Notes: a model not told the origin generated them from the letters alone. 64,000 nt of DNA from Mycolicibacterium sp. (GCA_020637165.1 JACJWN010000006.1:310001-374000), one strand, 5' to 3'; positions 9,917-18,903 are shown, numbered from the stretch's first letter. A program made the numbers and translations.

Positions 9917-11154
9917 GAGACGGTCCCGTAGCGGGCCAGGATCTTCGACCGGCGCCGCGGGTCGATGTTGATCCGGCTGAGATCGCCGTCATAGTGCTCG
10001 ATCACCCGGCGGTCCATCATCCTGCGCCACAGCGGTGGGAAATAGGTGACCCCGATCAACGTCGCGTAGCCGCTGGGCAACTCCGGGGCCTCGCGCATGC
10101 TGCGCAGCACCTGGTAGCGCCGGGTCGGGTTGGCGTGGTGGTCACTGTGCCGCTGCAGGTGGTACAGGAACAGGTTGGTGACGATGTGGTCGGAGTTCCA
10201 GCTGTGCTCCGGCCGGCAGCGCTCGTAGCGGCCGGAGGCGGTCTTCTGCCGCAACAGGCCGTAGTGCTCGAGGTAGTTGACCGCCTCGAGCATGGAGAAC
10301 CCGAACACCGCCTGGATCACCACGAACGGGATCAGCGCCGGGCCGAACACGGCGATCAGCACACCCCACAGCACGACCGACATCAGCCACGCGTTGAGCA
10401 CGTCATTGGAGAGCCAGGTCCGCGGATCCCACGGGCTGCGGCCGAGCCGGCGGATGCGGGCGGCCTCGAGGCGCAGTGACGAGCGGGCGCTGCCGGAGAC
10501 GCTGCGCGGCAGGAACGCCCAGAACGACTCGCCGAAGCGCGCCGAGGCGGGGTCCTCCGGGGTGGCGACCCGGACGTGGTGGCCGCGGTTGTGCTCGATG
10601 TAGAAGTGCCCGTAGCAGGTCTGGGCCAGCGCGATCTTGGACAGCCAGCGTTCCAGGGAGTCCTTCTTGTGCCCCAGCTCATGCGCGGCGTTGATGCCGG
10701 TTCCGCCGAGCACTCCCACCGACAGGGCCAGGCCGATCTTGGCCGGCCAGCTCAGTGCGCCCGGATAGCCCAGCCAGCTCAGGTCCGAGGCGGTGAACAG
10801 GTAGGCCGCGATGATGACGCTGGCGTACTGGAACGGCAGGTAGAGATAGATGATGCGGCGGTAGTAGGTGTCATTCTCCAGCCAGGAGATCACCTCATCG
10901 GGAGGGTTCTGGCCGTCCGGGCCGAAGCGCAGGTCGAGCAGCGGCAGCAGCACGTAGATCAGGAACGGGCCGACCCAGAACAGCGCCTGGGAAGCGGTGG
11001 TCAGGCCCAGGTGGTTCATCGCCAGCACGATCGGCATGACCAGGAACAGCGCGGTGGGCGGAATGAGTCCGAGCAGCCATAGGTAGCGCTTCTTGTCCCG
11101 CCACTCAACAGGCGGCTGCGATCCCCGGGGGTCGATGTCAAGCTGAGAGGTCAT
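9913..11154 (-). CDS. alkB: Membrane alkane 1-monooxygenase AlkB
   Basis: A 413-residue integral-membrane non-haem diiron hydroxylase that oxidises n-alkanes at the terminal carbon using electrons from rubredoxin. The histidine clusters of the family are all present: HELGHKKD (158-165), EHNRGHH (187-193), NYLEHYGL and LQRHSDHH near residue 330. Several hydrophobic segments surround them. I chose the ATG at 11154 rather than the in-frame ATG at 11175 because a TATAGT box at 11161-11166 lies six bases upstream, giving a leaderless transcript; the longer form would start inside the operator-like palindrome. First gene of alkB-rubA-rubB-TetR. Confidence 0.96.
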   Translation of the reverse strand: MTSQLDIDPRGSQPPVEWRDKKRYLWLLGLIPPTALFLVMPIVLAMNHLGLTTASQALFWVGPFLIYVLLPLLDLRFGPDGQNPPDEVISWLENDTYYRRIIYLYLPFQYASVIIAAYLFTASDLSWLGYPGALSWPAKIGLALSVGVLGGTGINAAHELGHKKDSLERWLSKIALAQTCYGHFYIEHNRGHHVRVATPEDPASARFGESFWAFLPRSVSGSARSSLRLEAARIRRLGRSPWDPRTWLSNDVLNAWLMSVVLWGVLIAVFGPALIPFVVIQAVFGFSMLEAVNYLEHYGLLRQKTASGRYERCRPEHSWNSDHIVTNLFLYHLQRHSDHHANPTRRYQVLRSMREAPELPSGYATLIGVTYFPPLWRRMMDRRVIEHYDGDLSRINIDPRRRSKILARYGTVS

Positions 11155-11195
11155 AAATTGACTATAGGTGGCCATTTGTCGTTCGTCTAGACAAA
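11155..11195 (-). promoter_or_regulatory. alkB promoter with inverted-repeat operator
   Basis: On the minus strand TATAGT (11161-11166) is a good -10 box six bases before the alkB ATG. Just upstream, TTTGTC-N9-GACAAA (arms 11175-11180 and 11190-11195, perfect 6-bp arms) forms an inverted repeat with GTCTAGAC, itself a palindrome, inside it. The inverted repeat covers the -35 region, the expected place for a repressor, so it is proposed as the operator of the operon's own TetR protein. That assignment is inference. Confidence 0.55.
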
Positions 11196-11225
11196 CTGAT
11201 GCTCTTTGTAAAGCCCTGTGGACGG

Positions 11226-12731
11226 CTAGCCGGGTGCGTCCTCCGCGAGTTCCGCCGCGCGGCGCCCGGCGAACCGGGAATGCCGGTAGCCGTAGAGCAC
11301 ATACACCGCGATACCGAGGGCCATCCACACCGCGAACCGCAGCCAGGTCAGCGCGGTGAGGTTGAGCATCAGCCATAGACAGGCCGCGATCGACAACGCC
11401 GGCAGCCAGGGCACGAACGGCGCCTTGAAGCCCCGCGGCAGGTCGGGGCGGGTGCGACGCAGGATGATGACCCCGGCGGAGACCAGGACGAAGGCGAACA
11501 ACGTCCCGACGTTGACCATCTCCTCCAGCTTGGCCATCGGGAACAGCGAGGCCGCCACGGCGACCCCGACGCCGATCAGCACCATGATCCGCACCGGCGT
11601 GCCGTGCGAACCGGTGCGGGCCAGGCCGCGCGGGAGCAATCCGTCCCGCGACATCGCGAACAGCACCCGGGACAGACCCAGCATGATGACCATGACCACG
11701 GTGGTCAGCCCGGCCAGCGCACCGATTGAGATGACCTTGGCCGCCCAATTGACACCGTTGAGCGCGAACGCGGTGGCGAGGTTGGCGTGGCCCTGCCCGG
11801 TGTCGCGCAACTGGGTGTAGTGCACCATCCCGGACAGCACGACCGACACCGCGACGTAGAGCACCGTCACGATCGCCAGCGACGCCAGGATCCCGCGGGG
11901 CAGGTCGCGCTGCGGATTCTTGGTCTCTTCGGCCGCGGTGGCCACGATGTCGAAGCCGATGAAGGCGAAGAAGACGATCGACGCACCGGCGAGCACCCCG
12001 TACCAGCCATAGTGGCTACCGCCCCCGCCGGTCAGCAGCGAGAACACCGACTGGTCGATACCGGTCCCTGCCGCCCCCTCGCCGGTCTCGGTGGGTGGGA
12101 TGAACGGGGAGAAGTTCTGCGCCTTGATGTAGAACGCGCCGACGACCACCACCAGGACCACGACGGCGACCTTGACCGCGGTGACACCGGCGGAGAACTT
12201 CGCCGACAGCTTGGTGCCCAGCGTCAGCAGCGTGCAGACCCCTCCGATGATCAGCAGTGCGCCCCAGTCGAAGGAGAACGCGCCCAGCTCCAGCGTCCCG
12301 CCGGAGAAACCGAACACCGTGCCCAGATAGCTCGACCAGCCCTTGGCCACCACCGCGGCCCCGACCGCGAACTCCAGGATGAGATCCCATCCGATGATCC
12401 AGGCGACGAACTCGCCGAAGGTCGCATAAGAAAAGGTGTAGGCGCTGCCGGCCACCGGCAGGGTCGAGGCGAACTCCGCGTAGCACAGCGCGGCGAGCCC
12501 GCAGGTGGCCGCCGCGATGACGAACGATACCGAGAGCGCCGGGCCGGTGATGTTGCCGAACGTCGATGCCGTGACGGTGAAGATTCCGGCCCCGACGACC
12601 ACCGAGACGCCGAAGACGGTGAGATCCCACCAGGTCAGATCCTTGCGAAGCCGCGCCCCGGGTTCGTCGGTGTCACTGATCGACTGCTCGACCGACTTGG
12701 TGCGCGCCGACAGCAACCGGCGGACGGACAT
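11226..12731 (-). CDS. APC-family amino acid permease (cationic amino acid transporter type)
   Basis: A 501-residue protein with about twelve hydrophobic segments. The first helix region contains GVSVVVGAGIFTVTA, the glycine-rich unwound helix by which APC transporters bind the amino group of the substrate, and FDIVATAAEETKNPQRDLP is the conserved cytoplasmic motif of the cationic amino acid transporter subgroup. It occupies the Rv3253c position. Substrate is probably a basic amino acid, but this is by family only. It ends 71 bases before alkB and follows the cation transporter gene with an 11-base gap, so it may be co-transcribed with that gene rather than with alk. Confidence 0.88.
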   Translation of the reverse strand: MSVRRLLSARTKSVEQSISDTDEPGARLRKDLTWWDLTVFGVSVVVGAGIFTVTASTFGNITGPALSVSFVIAAATCGLAALCYAEFASTLPVAGSAYTFSYATFGEFVAWIIGWDLILEFAVGAAVVAKGWSSYLGTVFGFSGGTLELGAFSFDWGALLIIGGVCTLLTLGTKLSAKFSAGVTAVKVAVVVLVVVVGAFYIKAQNFSPFIPPTETGEGAAGTGIDQSVFSLLTGGGGSHYGWYGVLAGASIVFFAFIGFDIVATAAEETKNPQRDLPRGILASLAIVTVLYVAVSVVLSGMVHYTQLRDTGQGHANLATAFALNGVNWAAKVISIGALAGLTTVVMVIMLGLSRVLFAMSRDGLLPRGLARTGSHGTPVRIMVLIGVGVAVAASLFPMAKLEEMVNVGTLFAFVLVSAGVIILRRTRPDLPRGFKAPFVPWLPALSIAACLWLMLNLTALTWLRFAVWMALGIAVYVLYGYRHSRFAGRRAAELAEDAPG

Positions 12732-12742
12732 GAGCGCAGACG

Positions 12743-13663
12743 CTACAGCGCCGGGGTCCGATCCAGGTCGGGTTCGAGATAGATCACCCGGGCAGCGGGC
12801 ACCGCCGCGCGCACGGCGACCTCGGCGCGGTCGATGGCGGCGGCGACGGTGGCCAGATCGGTGCCGGGCGCGAGGGCGATCTTGGCGCCGACCAGCATCT
12901 CCTCCGGCCCCAGGTACTGGGTGCGGAGGTGGATGACCCGATCAACGTGCTCGGTGCCCTCCAGAGCGGACTGGATGGACCGGTTCTCCTCGGCGGTCGC
13001 GCCCTCGCCGATCAGCAGGCTGTGCATCTCGACCATCAGAATCACCGCGATGACTCCCAGCAGTGCGCCGATCAGCATGGTGCCGATCCCGTCCCAGACC
13101 GGGTTGCCGGTCAGGACGCTCAGCCCGACGCCCATCAGGGCGAAGACCAGGCCCAGCAGCGCGCCGGTGTCCTCGAGCAGGACCACCGGAAGTTCCGGGT
13201 TGCGCGACCGCCGGATGAACTGCCACCAGTTCCCGGTTCCCTTCAGCGGCCGGGACTCGACCATCGCGGTACGGAAGCTGTAGCCCTCCAGGCCGATGGC
13301 CACCACCAGGATGACCACGGCGACCACAGGGGAGGTCAGCTGTTCCGGGTGGCTGATCTTGTGATAGCCCTCGTAGAGCGCGAACACCGCGCCAAGGGTG
13401 AACAGCACCAACGCCACCACGAAGGAATAGAAGTACCGGCTGCGGCCGTAGCCGAAGGGGTGCAGGCTGGTCGCCTCCCGACGGGCCCGCCGTTGGCCGA
13501 ACAACAGCAGCGCCTGGTTGGAGGTATCGGCCACCGAGTGCACCGACTCGGCCAGCATCGATGAACTGCCGGTGATGAGGAACCCGACGAACTTGGCCAC
13601 CGCGATGCCGGCGTTGGCGGTCAGTGCCGCCAGGATTGCCCGGGTGCTGCCGGAAGCCGACAT
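12743..13663 (-). CDS. Cation diffusion facilitator family transporter
   Basis: A 306-residue CDF protein with about six transmembrane segments followed by a cytoplasmic domain. The metal-site signatures are HSVADTSNQ in the second helix (HxxxD) and the EDTGALLG segment in the fifth helix, where the usual second HxxxD/DxxxD is partly altered, so the metal (Zn, Fe, Mn or other) cannot be predicted. The region LHPFGYGRSRYFYSF is typical of the large CDF subgroup. It lies between manA and the amino acid permease; I do not recall a homologue at this place in M. tuberculosis, so this is likely a lineage-specific gene. Confidence 0.87.
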   Translation of the reverse strand: MSASGSTRAILAALTANAGIAVAKFVGFLITGSSSMLAESVHSVADTSNQALLLFGQRRARREATSLHPFGYGRSRYFYSFVVALVLFTLGAVFALYEGYHKISHPEQLTSPVVAVVILVVAIGLEGYSFRTAMVESRPLKGTGNWWQFIRRSRNPELPVVLLEDTGALLGLVFALMGVGLSVLTGNPVWDGIGTMLIGALLGVIAVILMVEMHSLLIGEGATAEENRSIQSALEGTEHVDRVIHLRTQYLGPEEMLVGAKIALAPGTDLATVAAAIDRAEVAVRAAVPAARVIYLEPDLDRTPAL

Positions 13664-13692
13664 CGCCCTCCTTACGTCTCAGCCTGCAGTTT

Positions 13693-14913
13693 TTAGAGGC
13701 CTACCGTAGCGCGGAACAGCCGACTGGGCTCCGAAGCCTCCAAACGGATCGGCAGGTCGTCGGCGGCGACCCATGCCGCCGTCCCCCGCTCGAGCCGCAC
13801 TTCGCCGGACTTGGCCCGCGCGGTCACCGACCCCTGGGTGCACACCAGGATCTGCGGGCCGTCGTGGCGGGACGGGGCGTCCACCTCGTGGCCGAGATCC
13901 TCGCCGTCCAGGATCAGCACCGAACCGGCGAACTCCGCGCTGGGGGTGTCGTAGACCACTTCGATGCCCTCGCGATGGGTGCCGACCCGCATGTCGTCCA
14001 CGGGTTGGAAGTCCAGCACCCGCAGCAGTTCCGGGACGTCGACGTGTTTGGGGGTCAGTCCGCCGCGCAGCACGTTGTCGGAGTTGGCCATCACCTCCAT
14101 GCCCATCCCGCGAAGGTAGCTGTGAAGGTTGCCGGCGGGCAGGAAGATGCCCTCGCCAGGCTGCAGGTTGATCCGGTTGAGCAGCAGCGCGGCCAGTACG
14201 CCGGCGTCACCAGGATACCGCTCGCCGAGTTCCAGGACGGTGCGGGCCTCGGCGGCGAACTCCCGCTTCCCGGAGCGCACGTAGGCCACCGCCCCCTCCA
14301 GGACCGCGCCGATGAGGACGTCGATATCGGGTTGCGGGGCGGTGATCCAGGTGGTGAACAAGGCACGCAGCCCGGCGGCATCGGGCTGGCCGGCGAGCAG
14401 CCCGATATAGGGCTCGAGTTCGGGCACGGCGAGCGCGCGCATCAGTTCCACCGACCGCGCGGCGGGACGGAAGCCGGCCAGCGCCTCGAACTCGCCGAGC
14501 GCCACCAGTAACTCGGGTTTGTGGCTGCGGTCCCGGTAGTTGCGCTCCGGGGAGTTGACCGGCACCCCGCGACGGTTCTCGCGGGCATAGCCCTCCACCG
14601 CCTGCTGGGCGCTCGGGTGGGCCTGCAGCGACAGCGGCTCGTCGGCGGCGAGCACCTTGACCAGGAACGGCAACGCGTCGCCGAACCGGTCCCGCACCGC
14701 CGGCCCCAGTTCTCCGTTGGGGTCGGCGGCGATGACGTCCAGCAGCGACGTCTGGCCGGCGGAGTCCACCAGCATCGCCGAGTCGCCGGGGTGGGCACCC
14801 AGCCACAGCTCGGCCTCCGGATGGGCCGTCGGAGCCGGGCGGCCGGTGAACTCCGCAATCGCCGTCCGCGACCCCCACGCATAGGTCCGGATCGCTCCGT
14901 GTAGAAGTTGCAC
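13693..14913 (-). CDS. manA: Mannose-6-phosphate isomerase
   Basis: A 406-residue type I phosphomannose isomerase, interconverting fructose-6-phosphate and mannose-6-phosphate. The zinc-site region is visible as LQAHPSAQQA (His ligand), with HKPELLVAL and the C-terminal cupin part with GTAAWVAADD. It begins GTG at 14913. Together with the phosphomannomutase and GDP-mannose pyrophosphorylase genes in this window it supplies GDP-mannose for phosphatidylinositol mannosides, lipomannan and lipoarabinomannan. It follows the SIS-like gene by seven bases, so these genes are very likely one operon. Confidence 0.93.
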   Translation of the reverse strand: MQLLHGAIRTYAWGSRTAIAEFTGRPAPTAHPEAELWLGAHPGDSAMLVDSAGQTSLLDVIAADPNGELGPAVRDRFGDALPFLVKVLAADEPLSLQAHPSAQQAVEGYARENRRGVPVNSPERNYRDRSHKPELLVALGEFEALAGFRPAARSVELMRALAVPELEPYIGLLAGQPDAAGLRALFTTWITAPQPDIDVLIGAVLEGAVAYVRSGKREFAAEARTVLELGERYPGDAGVLAALLLNRINLQPGEGIFLPAGNLHSYLRGMGMEVMANSDNVLRGGLTPKHVDVPELLRVLDFQPVDDMRVGTHREGIEVVYDTPSAEFAGSVLILDGEDLGHEVDAPSRHDGPQILVCTQGSVTARAKSGEVRLERGTAAWVAADDLPIRLEASEPSRLFRATVGL

Positions 14914-14920
14914 GGCCGTA

Positions 14921-15994
14921 CTATCCCCCCGCCAGTCTCAGGTATACGGCGGCCATCTCCAGCCGCACCGCCAAGGTGGCCAACTGCTGTTCGGCACTGC
15001 TCGCGACCGGTTGCGCCGCACCGGCGCCGACGTCTTCGGCGCCCATCAGGTCCACATCGTCGATGCCCGCGGTCCGGGCGGTCAGCACCGCACGTTCGTC
15101 GGCCAGGGTCAGGGCCACCACCCTCGGGCGGCCCGGCATCGGGCCGTCGATCTGCTCGTCGTGGAACAGCGCCTCGACCGGGTCGGTGAAACCCGCGGCC
15201 ACCCCCCTGCGCAGCCCCACCAGCGCGTCGGCCAGGCCGGTGGCCGCGACGGTGTGGCCGGCGACCCGCAGCAGCACCGCAGCGCCGTGCCGGGCCAGCC
15301 CCAGGGTGGCCGGGCAGTCGCCGGCCAGCACCACCGGACGGCCTGAGAACCGCTCGGCCAGCGCCTTGGCTGGATTGGTGAACACCTCCCGGGCGGCGCT
15401 GTTGCGCAACGCCTCGGCGTCGAGTTCGTCGGCCAACACCGGCAGATCGGTCGTGATCGCGGGATCGACGGCGGCCAAAGTCGCCAGCCCGGCCGCCAGG
15501 TACCGCGTCAACCCGAAGTCCTCCGGCGAATACAGCCGCGGTGCGAGCACCGCGGCGCGGCCCGCGCCGGCCTCCCGCAGCGGACCCTCGAACGGGGCCA
15601 CGACGACGACCCGGGCGCCGCGGCGAACGGCGACGGCCACCGCCGAGACCAGAGCCGGGTCAGCCGGATCGTCACCGGCGACCACCAGCACGTCCAACGG
15701 GCCGATCCACGGCGGCACCCGCGCCGCGGACACCAGGGGTTCGCCGGCCGTCGCACCGAGGATGCCGATGAGTACCTCCCCGGCCGTCGCCGCCGGACCG
15801 CGCCCGGCGAGCCAGATCACCGACCGCGGGCGCTGCCCGCCGACGATCGATTCCAGTGCGCCCTCCTCGACGGCTGCCCCCGTCGCGCGCACCTGCGCCC
15901 CGGCGGTGGCCGACGCGCGCAGCAGACCCTCCCGGTCGGCATCGAGCAGGGCACCGGCATCGTCGAGGTCGACGCAGGTGGGGGCCGGACTCAT
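14921..15994 (-). CDS. SIS-domain-like protein of the manA-pmmA operon (Rv3256c type)
   Basis: A 357-residue soluble protein that resembles the mycobacterial Rv3256c family and, at low similarity, bifunctional phosphoglucose/phosphomannose isomerases with a SIS fold. Segments such as PPWIGPLDVLVVAGDDPADPA and ARVVVVAPFEGPLREA have the alternating strand-helix look of a SIS domain; no clear catalytic residues can be named. Its ATG overlaps the phosphomannomutase stop by four bases (ATGA) and manA starts seven bases after its end, so it is embedded between two mannose enzymes. A role as regulator or auxiliary of hexose-phosphate conversion is plausible but unproven. Confidence 0.75.
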   Translation of the reverse strand: MSPAPTCVDLDDAGALLDADREGLLRASATAGAQVRATGAAVEEGALESIVGGQRPRSVIWLAGRGPAATAGEVLIGILGATAGEPLVSAARVPPWIGPLDVLVVAGDDPADPALVSAVAVAVRRGARVVVVAPFEGPLREAGAGRAAVLAPRLYSPEDFGLTRYLAAGLATLAAVDPAITTDLPVLADELDAEALRNSAAREVFTNPAKALAERFSGRPVVLAGDCPATLGLARHGAAVLLRVAGHTVAATGLADALVGLRRGVAAGFTDPVEALFHDEQIDGPMPGRPRVVALTLADERAVLTARTAGIDDVDLMGAEDVGAGAAQPVASSAEQQLATLAVRLEMAAVYLRLAGG

Positions 15995-17379
15995 CCGCCG
16001 GCCCCGCTGCGAGCAGCGATCCCCTCGGATACCCGGGAGAGGATCTTCTCCACCTCCTCGGCGGTGCGCGCCTCCACGTTGAGTCGCAGCAACGGCTCGG
16101 TGTTGGAGGTCCGCAGGTTGAACCAGGCGCCGCCGCCGAGGTCGACCGTCACCCCGTCCAGATCATCGGTTGAAACGGTTTCCGCGGCAAAGGATTTCAC
16201 GACGGCATCGACACACGCCGGCGCATCGTCGACCCGGAAGTTGATCTCCCCGGAGGCCGCGTAGCGCTGGTAGTCACCCATCAGCTCCGACAACGGCCGG
16301 TCCTGCCCACCGAGAGCGGCCAGCACATGCAGGGCTGCGAGCATGCCGGAGTCCGCACCCCAGAAGTCTCGGAAGTAGTAGTGCGCGGAATGTTCCCCGC
16401 CGAAGATGGCGCCGGTCTGCGCCATCAGCGCCTTGATATAGGAGTGCCCCACCCGGGAGCGCAGGGCGACCCCGCCACGCTCGGCGATCACCTCCGGCAC
16501 AACCCGGGAGGTGATGAGGTTGTGGATCACCGTGGCACCGGGCTCTCGGGCCAACTCCCGAGCGGCGACCAGTGCGGTGACCGCCGACGGGGACACCGGT
16601 TCGCCGTTCTCGTCCACCACGAAGCAGCGGTCGGCGTCGCCGTCGAAGGCCAGGCCGATATCGGCGCCGGTCTCGCGGACGAAGTTCTGCAGGTCCACCA
16701 GATTGGCCGGCTCCAGCGGATTGGCCTCGTGGTTGGGGAACGATCCGTCGAGTTCGAAGTACAGCGGCAACAGGGTCAGCCCCGGAACGTCGCCGAGCAC
16801 CGCGGGAGCGGTGTGGCCGGCCATCCCGTTGCCGGCGTCCACCGCGACCCGCAGCGGGCGCAGCGCCTCGACGTCCACCAGCGAGCGCAGGAACCGGCCG
16901 TAGTCGGCCAACACGTCCTGCTCACGGGCGCTACCGCGCGACCCGCCGTAGTCGGCGACCCCGGCGATGACCGCGTCGCGGATGACCGCCAGTCCGGTGT
17001 CCTCGCCGACCGGCTTGGCCCCGGCCCGGCACAGTTTGATGCCGTTGTAGGCAGCCGGGTTGTGGCTGGCGGTGAACATCGCGCCCGGGCAACTCAACAT
17101 TCCCGAGGCGAAGTACAACTCGTCGGTGGACGCCAGCCCGATCCGCACCACGTCCAACCCCTGCGACATCACCCCGTCGGCGAACGCGGCGGACAGCACC
17201 GGGGAGCTCCCCCGCATGTCGTGGCCGATGACCACGCTGCCCGCACCCTCGGTGCGCATCAGCCCGGCAAAGGCCGCACCGACATCGAAAACAAAGGCTT
17301 CGTCGAGTTCGGCGCCGACGAGGCCCCGCACGTCATAGGCCTTGATCACACGGCGCACGTCGGCGGCGGACCGGGGCAT
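15991..17379 (-). CDS. Phosphomannomutase/phosphoglucomutase
   Basis: A 462-residue alpha-D-phosphohexomutase interconverting mannose-6-phosphate and mannose-1-phosphate. The phosphoserine loop is TASHNP with S105, the magnesium loop FDGDADRC lies near residue 245, and the C-terminal phosphate-binding motif RTSNTEPLLRLNVEA is intact. Mycobacterial databases name it manB or pmmA (Rv3257c position). An aggag Shine-Dalgarno sequence lies eight bases before the ATG at 17379. It is the first gene of the mutase-SIS-manA block that feeds GDP-mannose synthesis. Confidence 0.94.
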   Translation of the reverse strand: MPRSAADVRRVIKAYDVRGLVGAELDEAFVFDVGAAFAGLMRTEGAGSVVIGHDMRGSSPVLSAAFADGVMSQGLDVVRIGLASTDELYFASGMLSCPGAMFTASHNPAAYNGIKLCRAGAKPVGEDTGLAVIRDAVIAGVADYGGSRGSAREQDVLADYGRFLRSLVDVEALRPLRVAVDAGNGMAGHTAPAVLGDVPGLTLLPLYFELDGSFPNHEANPLEPANLVDLQNFVRETGADIGLAFDGDADRCFVVDENGEPVSPSAVTALVAARELAREPGATVIHNLITSRVVPEVIAERGGVALRSRVGHSYIKALMAQTGAIFGGEHSAHYYFRDFWGADSGMLAALHVLAALGGQDRPLSELMGDYQRYAASGEINFRVDDAPACVDAVVKSFAAETVSTDDLDGVTVDLGGGAWFNLRTSNTEPLLRLNVEARTAEEVEKILSRVSEGIAARSGAGG

Positions 17380-17431
17380 TGCGGCACTCCTGGGGCGAAG
17401 GGACTTCTTTGCCCGTCAGCCTAGCCGGGCG

Positions 17432-17851
17432 TCAGTCGGCCGGGTCCGGAAGAACGCGCAGATGGCCACGACGCCGGCCGGCAGCGGCAACCCCCGGTAC
17501 CGCGGGGGGCGCCCCGGTGCGCGGGACCGCCGGACGCGCGGCGGCCAGCGGGTCGGAGAACCCGGGCATCGGCGGCCCACCGGAGACCCGACCCTCCCGG
17601 ACCGCCTCGGCGAGAGCGACCAGATCGTCCTCGTCGGGGTTGGTCGGCAATGGTCCGGCGTGGCGAACCAGCTCCCAGCCGCGCGGGGCGGTGATCCGGC
17701 TGGCATGACCCAAACACAGGTCCCAGGTGTGCGGCTCGCGGACGATCGCCAGGGGCCCCACCACCGCGGTGGAGTCCGCGTAGACGTAGGTCAGCGTCGC
17801 CACCGCATAGTGCGCGCACCCGGGCCGGCTGCAGCGACGGGGAACATTCAC
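17432..17851 (-). CDS. DUF3499 family protein
   Basis: A 139-residue actinobacterial protein of unknown function. The N-terminus has a cysteine-histidine cluster, CSRPGCAHYAVATLTYVY, and a second cluster DLCLGHASRI, which together look like a small metal-binding site; the remainder is proline- and alanine-rich and probably disordered. This is the Rv3258c position, always next to the phosphomannomutase gene in mycobacteria. It begins with GTG at 17851, and a TAGCCT box at 17859-17864, seven bases upstream, suggests a leaderless message of its own. Confidence 0.88.
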   Translation of the reverse strand: MNVPRRCSRPGCAHYAVATLTYVYADSTAVVGPLAIVREPHTWDLCLGHASRITAPRGWELVRHAGPLPTNPDEDDLVALAEAVREGRVSGGPPMPGFSDPLAAARPAVPRTGAPPAVPGVAAAGRRRGHLRVLPDPAD

Positions 17852-17858
17852 GCTGGCG

Positions 17859-17864
17859 AGGCTA
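17859..17864 (-). promoter_or_regulatory. -10 box for the DUF3499 gene (leaderless)
   Basis: TAGCCT on the minus strand ends seven bases before the GTG start at 17851, with no Shine-Dalgarno sequence between. This is the geometry of mycobacterial leaderless promoters. No convincing -35 box is seen. Confidence 0.4.
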
Positions 17865-17942
17865 ACCCGGGCAAATGCCTGTGCGGGCCGGACACGCGCG
17901 GCCGCCGACTCGCCGATGTTGAACCGTTACGATCTGCAGTCC

Positions 17943-18434
17943 ATGGCCGACAGCCGCAATTCCCGACGCGGTGGCGGCACCTCTGGCGGATCCCGGCGCG
18001 GGCGCGAGATGCGCGGTCCGCTGCTCCCGCCGACCGTCCCCGGGTGGCGCAGCCGTGCCGAACGTTTCGACATGGCGGTGCTCGAGGCATATGAGCCGAT
18101 CGAGCGGCGCTGGCGCAAAAGACTGGTCGAACTCGATCTGGCGGTGGACGAGATCCCGCGAATCGTTCCCAGGGACCCTGCCAGCGTGCAGTGGCCGCCG
18201 GAAGTGGTGGCGGACGGCCCGATCGCCCTGGCCCGACTGATCCCCGCCGGAGTAGACGTCCGCGGTAACCCCACGCGGGCGCGAATTGTGTTGTTCCGCA
18301 AGCCGATCGAGCGGCGGGCGAAAGACTCGATCGACCTGACCGATCTGCTTCACGAGATCCTGGTGGCCCAAGTGGCCACGTTTCTCGGCGTCGAGCCCTC
18401 GGTCATTGACCCGACGATGGATACCGAAGACTGA
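17943..18434 (+). CDS. Degenerate zincin-like (Zincin_1/metallopeptidase family) protein, Rv3259 type
   Basis: A 163-residue protein with a basic, disordered N-terminal tail (about residues 1-30) and a core that resembles the small zincin (minimal MMP-like) family: the ending DLTDLLHEILVAQVATFLGV occupies the position where active members have a helix with HExxH followed by an FG turn. Here the aligned positions read AQVAT, so the zinc ligands and catalytic glutamate are missing and peptidase activity is unlikely. It starts ATG at 17943; an in-frame ATG at 17916 is possible. Its stop codon is one base from the whiB2 stop on the other strand, so the two genes converge with no room for a terminator. 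Confidence 0.78.
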   Translation: MADSRNSRRGGGTSGGSRRGREMRGPLLPPTVPGWRSRAERFDMAVLEAYEPIERRWRKRLVELDLAVDEIPRIVPRDPASVQWPPEVVADGPIALARLIPAGVDVRGNPTRARIVLFRKPIERRAKDSIDLTDLLHEILVAQVATFLGVEPSVIDPTMDTED

Positions 18435-18435
18435 G

Positions 18436-18786
18436 CTAGATGATGCCGCGCTTGAGGCGCCGGCGTTCCCGCTCGGAGAGCCCGCCCCAAATGCCGAACC
18501 GCTCGTCGTTGGCCAGCGCGTACTCCAGGCACGCGTCTTTGACCTCGCAACCCAGACAGATCCGCTTGGCCTCGCGGGTGGAGCCGCCCTTCTCGGGGAA
18601 GAACGCCTCGGGATCGGTCTGAGCGCACAGTGCCTTCTCCTGCCACTGCGGGTCGTCCGGCGTCAGCGGGGGCTCGATCAGATCCGGCACCACGCTCAGG
18701 TGGGACCGCGCCAGCGATCCCATGCTCGTGGGTCCGGGGGCAGTACGCGGCGCGCCTATTGCTCCGATGAATTGCTCATAGGACAT
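18436..18786 (-). CDS. whiB2: WhiB-family iron-sulphur regulator WhiB2 (WhmD)
   Basis: A 116-residue WhiB protein with the four iron-sulphur ligands C54, C77, C80 and C86 (C...CxxCx5C), the GIWGG turn (98-102) and the basic tail ERERRRLKRGII that contacts DNA and sigma factor. WhmD/WhiB2 is essential in mycobacteria and controls septation and division. The start at 18786 is fixed by a perfect AAGGAGG seven bases upstream; upstream codons would lack it. The N-terminal 50 residues are longer than in M. tuberculosis and resemble the longer form of fast growers. It has a long 5' leader from the promoter at 18904-18932. Confidence 0.96.
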   Translation of the reverse strand: MSYEQFIGAIGAPRTAPGPTSMGSLARSHLSVVPDLIEPPLTPDDPQWQEKALCAQTDPEAFFPEKGGSTREAKRICLGCEVKDACLEYALANDERFGIWGGLSERERRRLKRGII

Positions 18787-18903
18787 AACCGACCTCCTTG
18801 GTCTGGTGTCGTCGTACGTAGCTGTCAGGAATTCGAACATCTGGTCGAATCACGGTCCGCGACACCGAAATCGGCAGGTCGACCGGGAAATGACACTGCT
18901 GTG

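Noticed and set aside
12732-12742. TAGCGT eight bases before the permease ATG as a -10 box
   Set aside because: The TAG belongs to the stop codon of the preceding cation transporter gene, so the match is likely coincidental.
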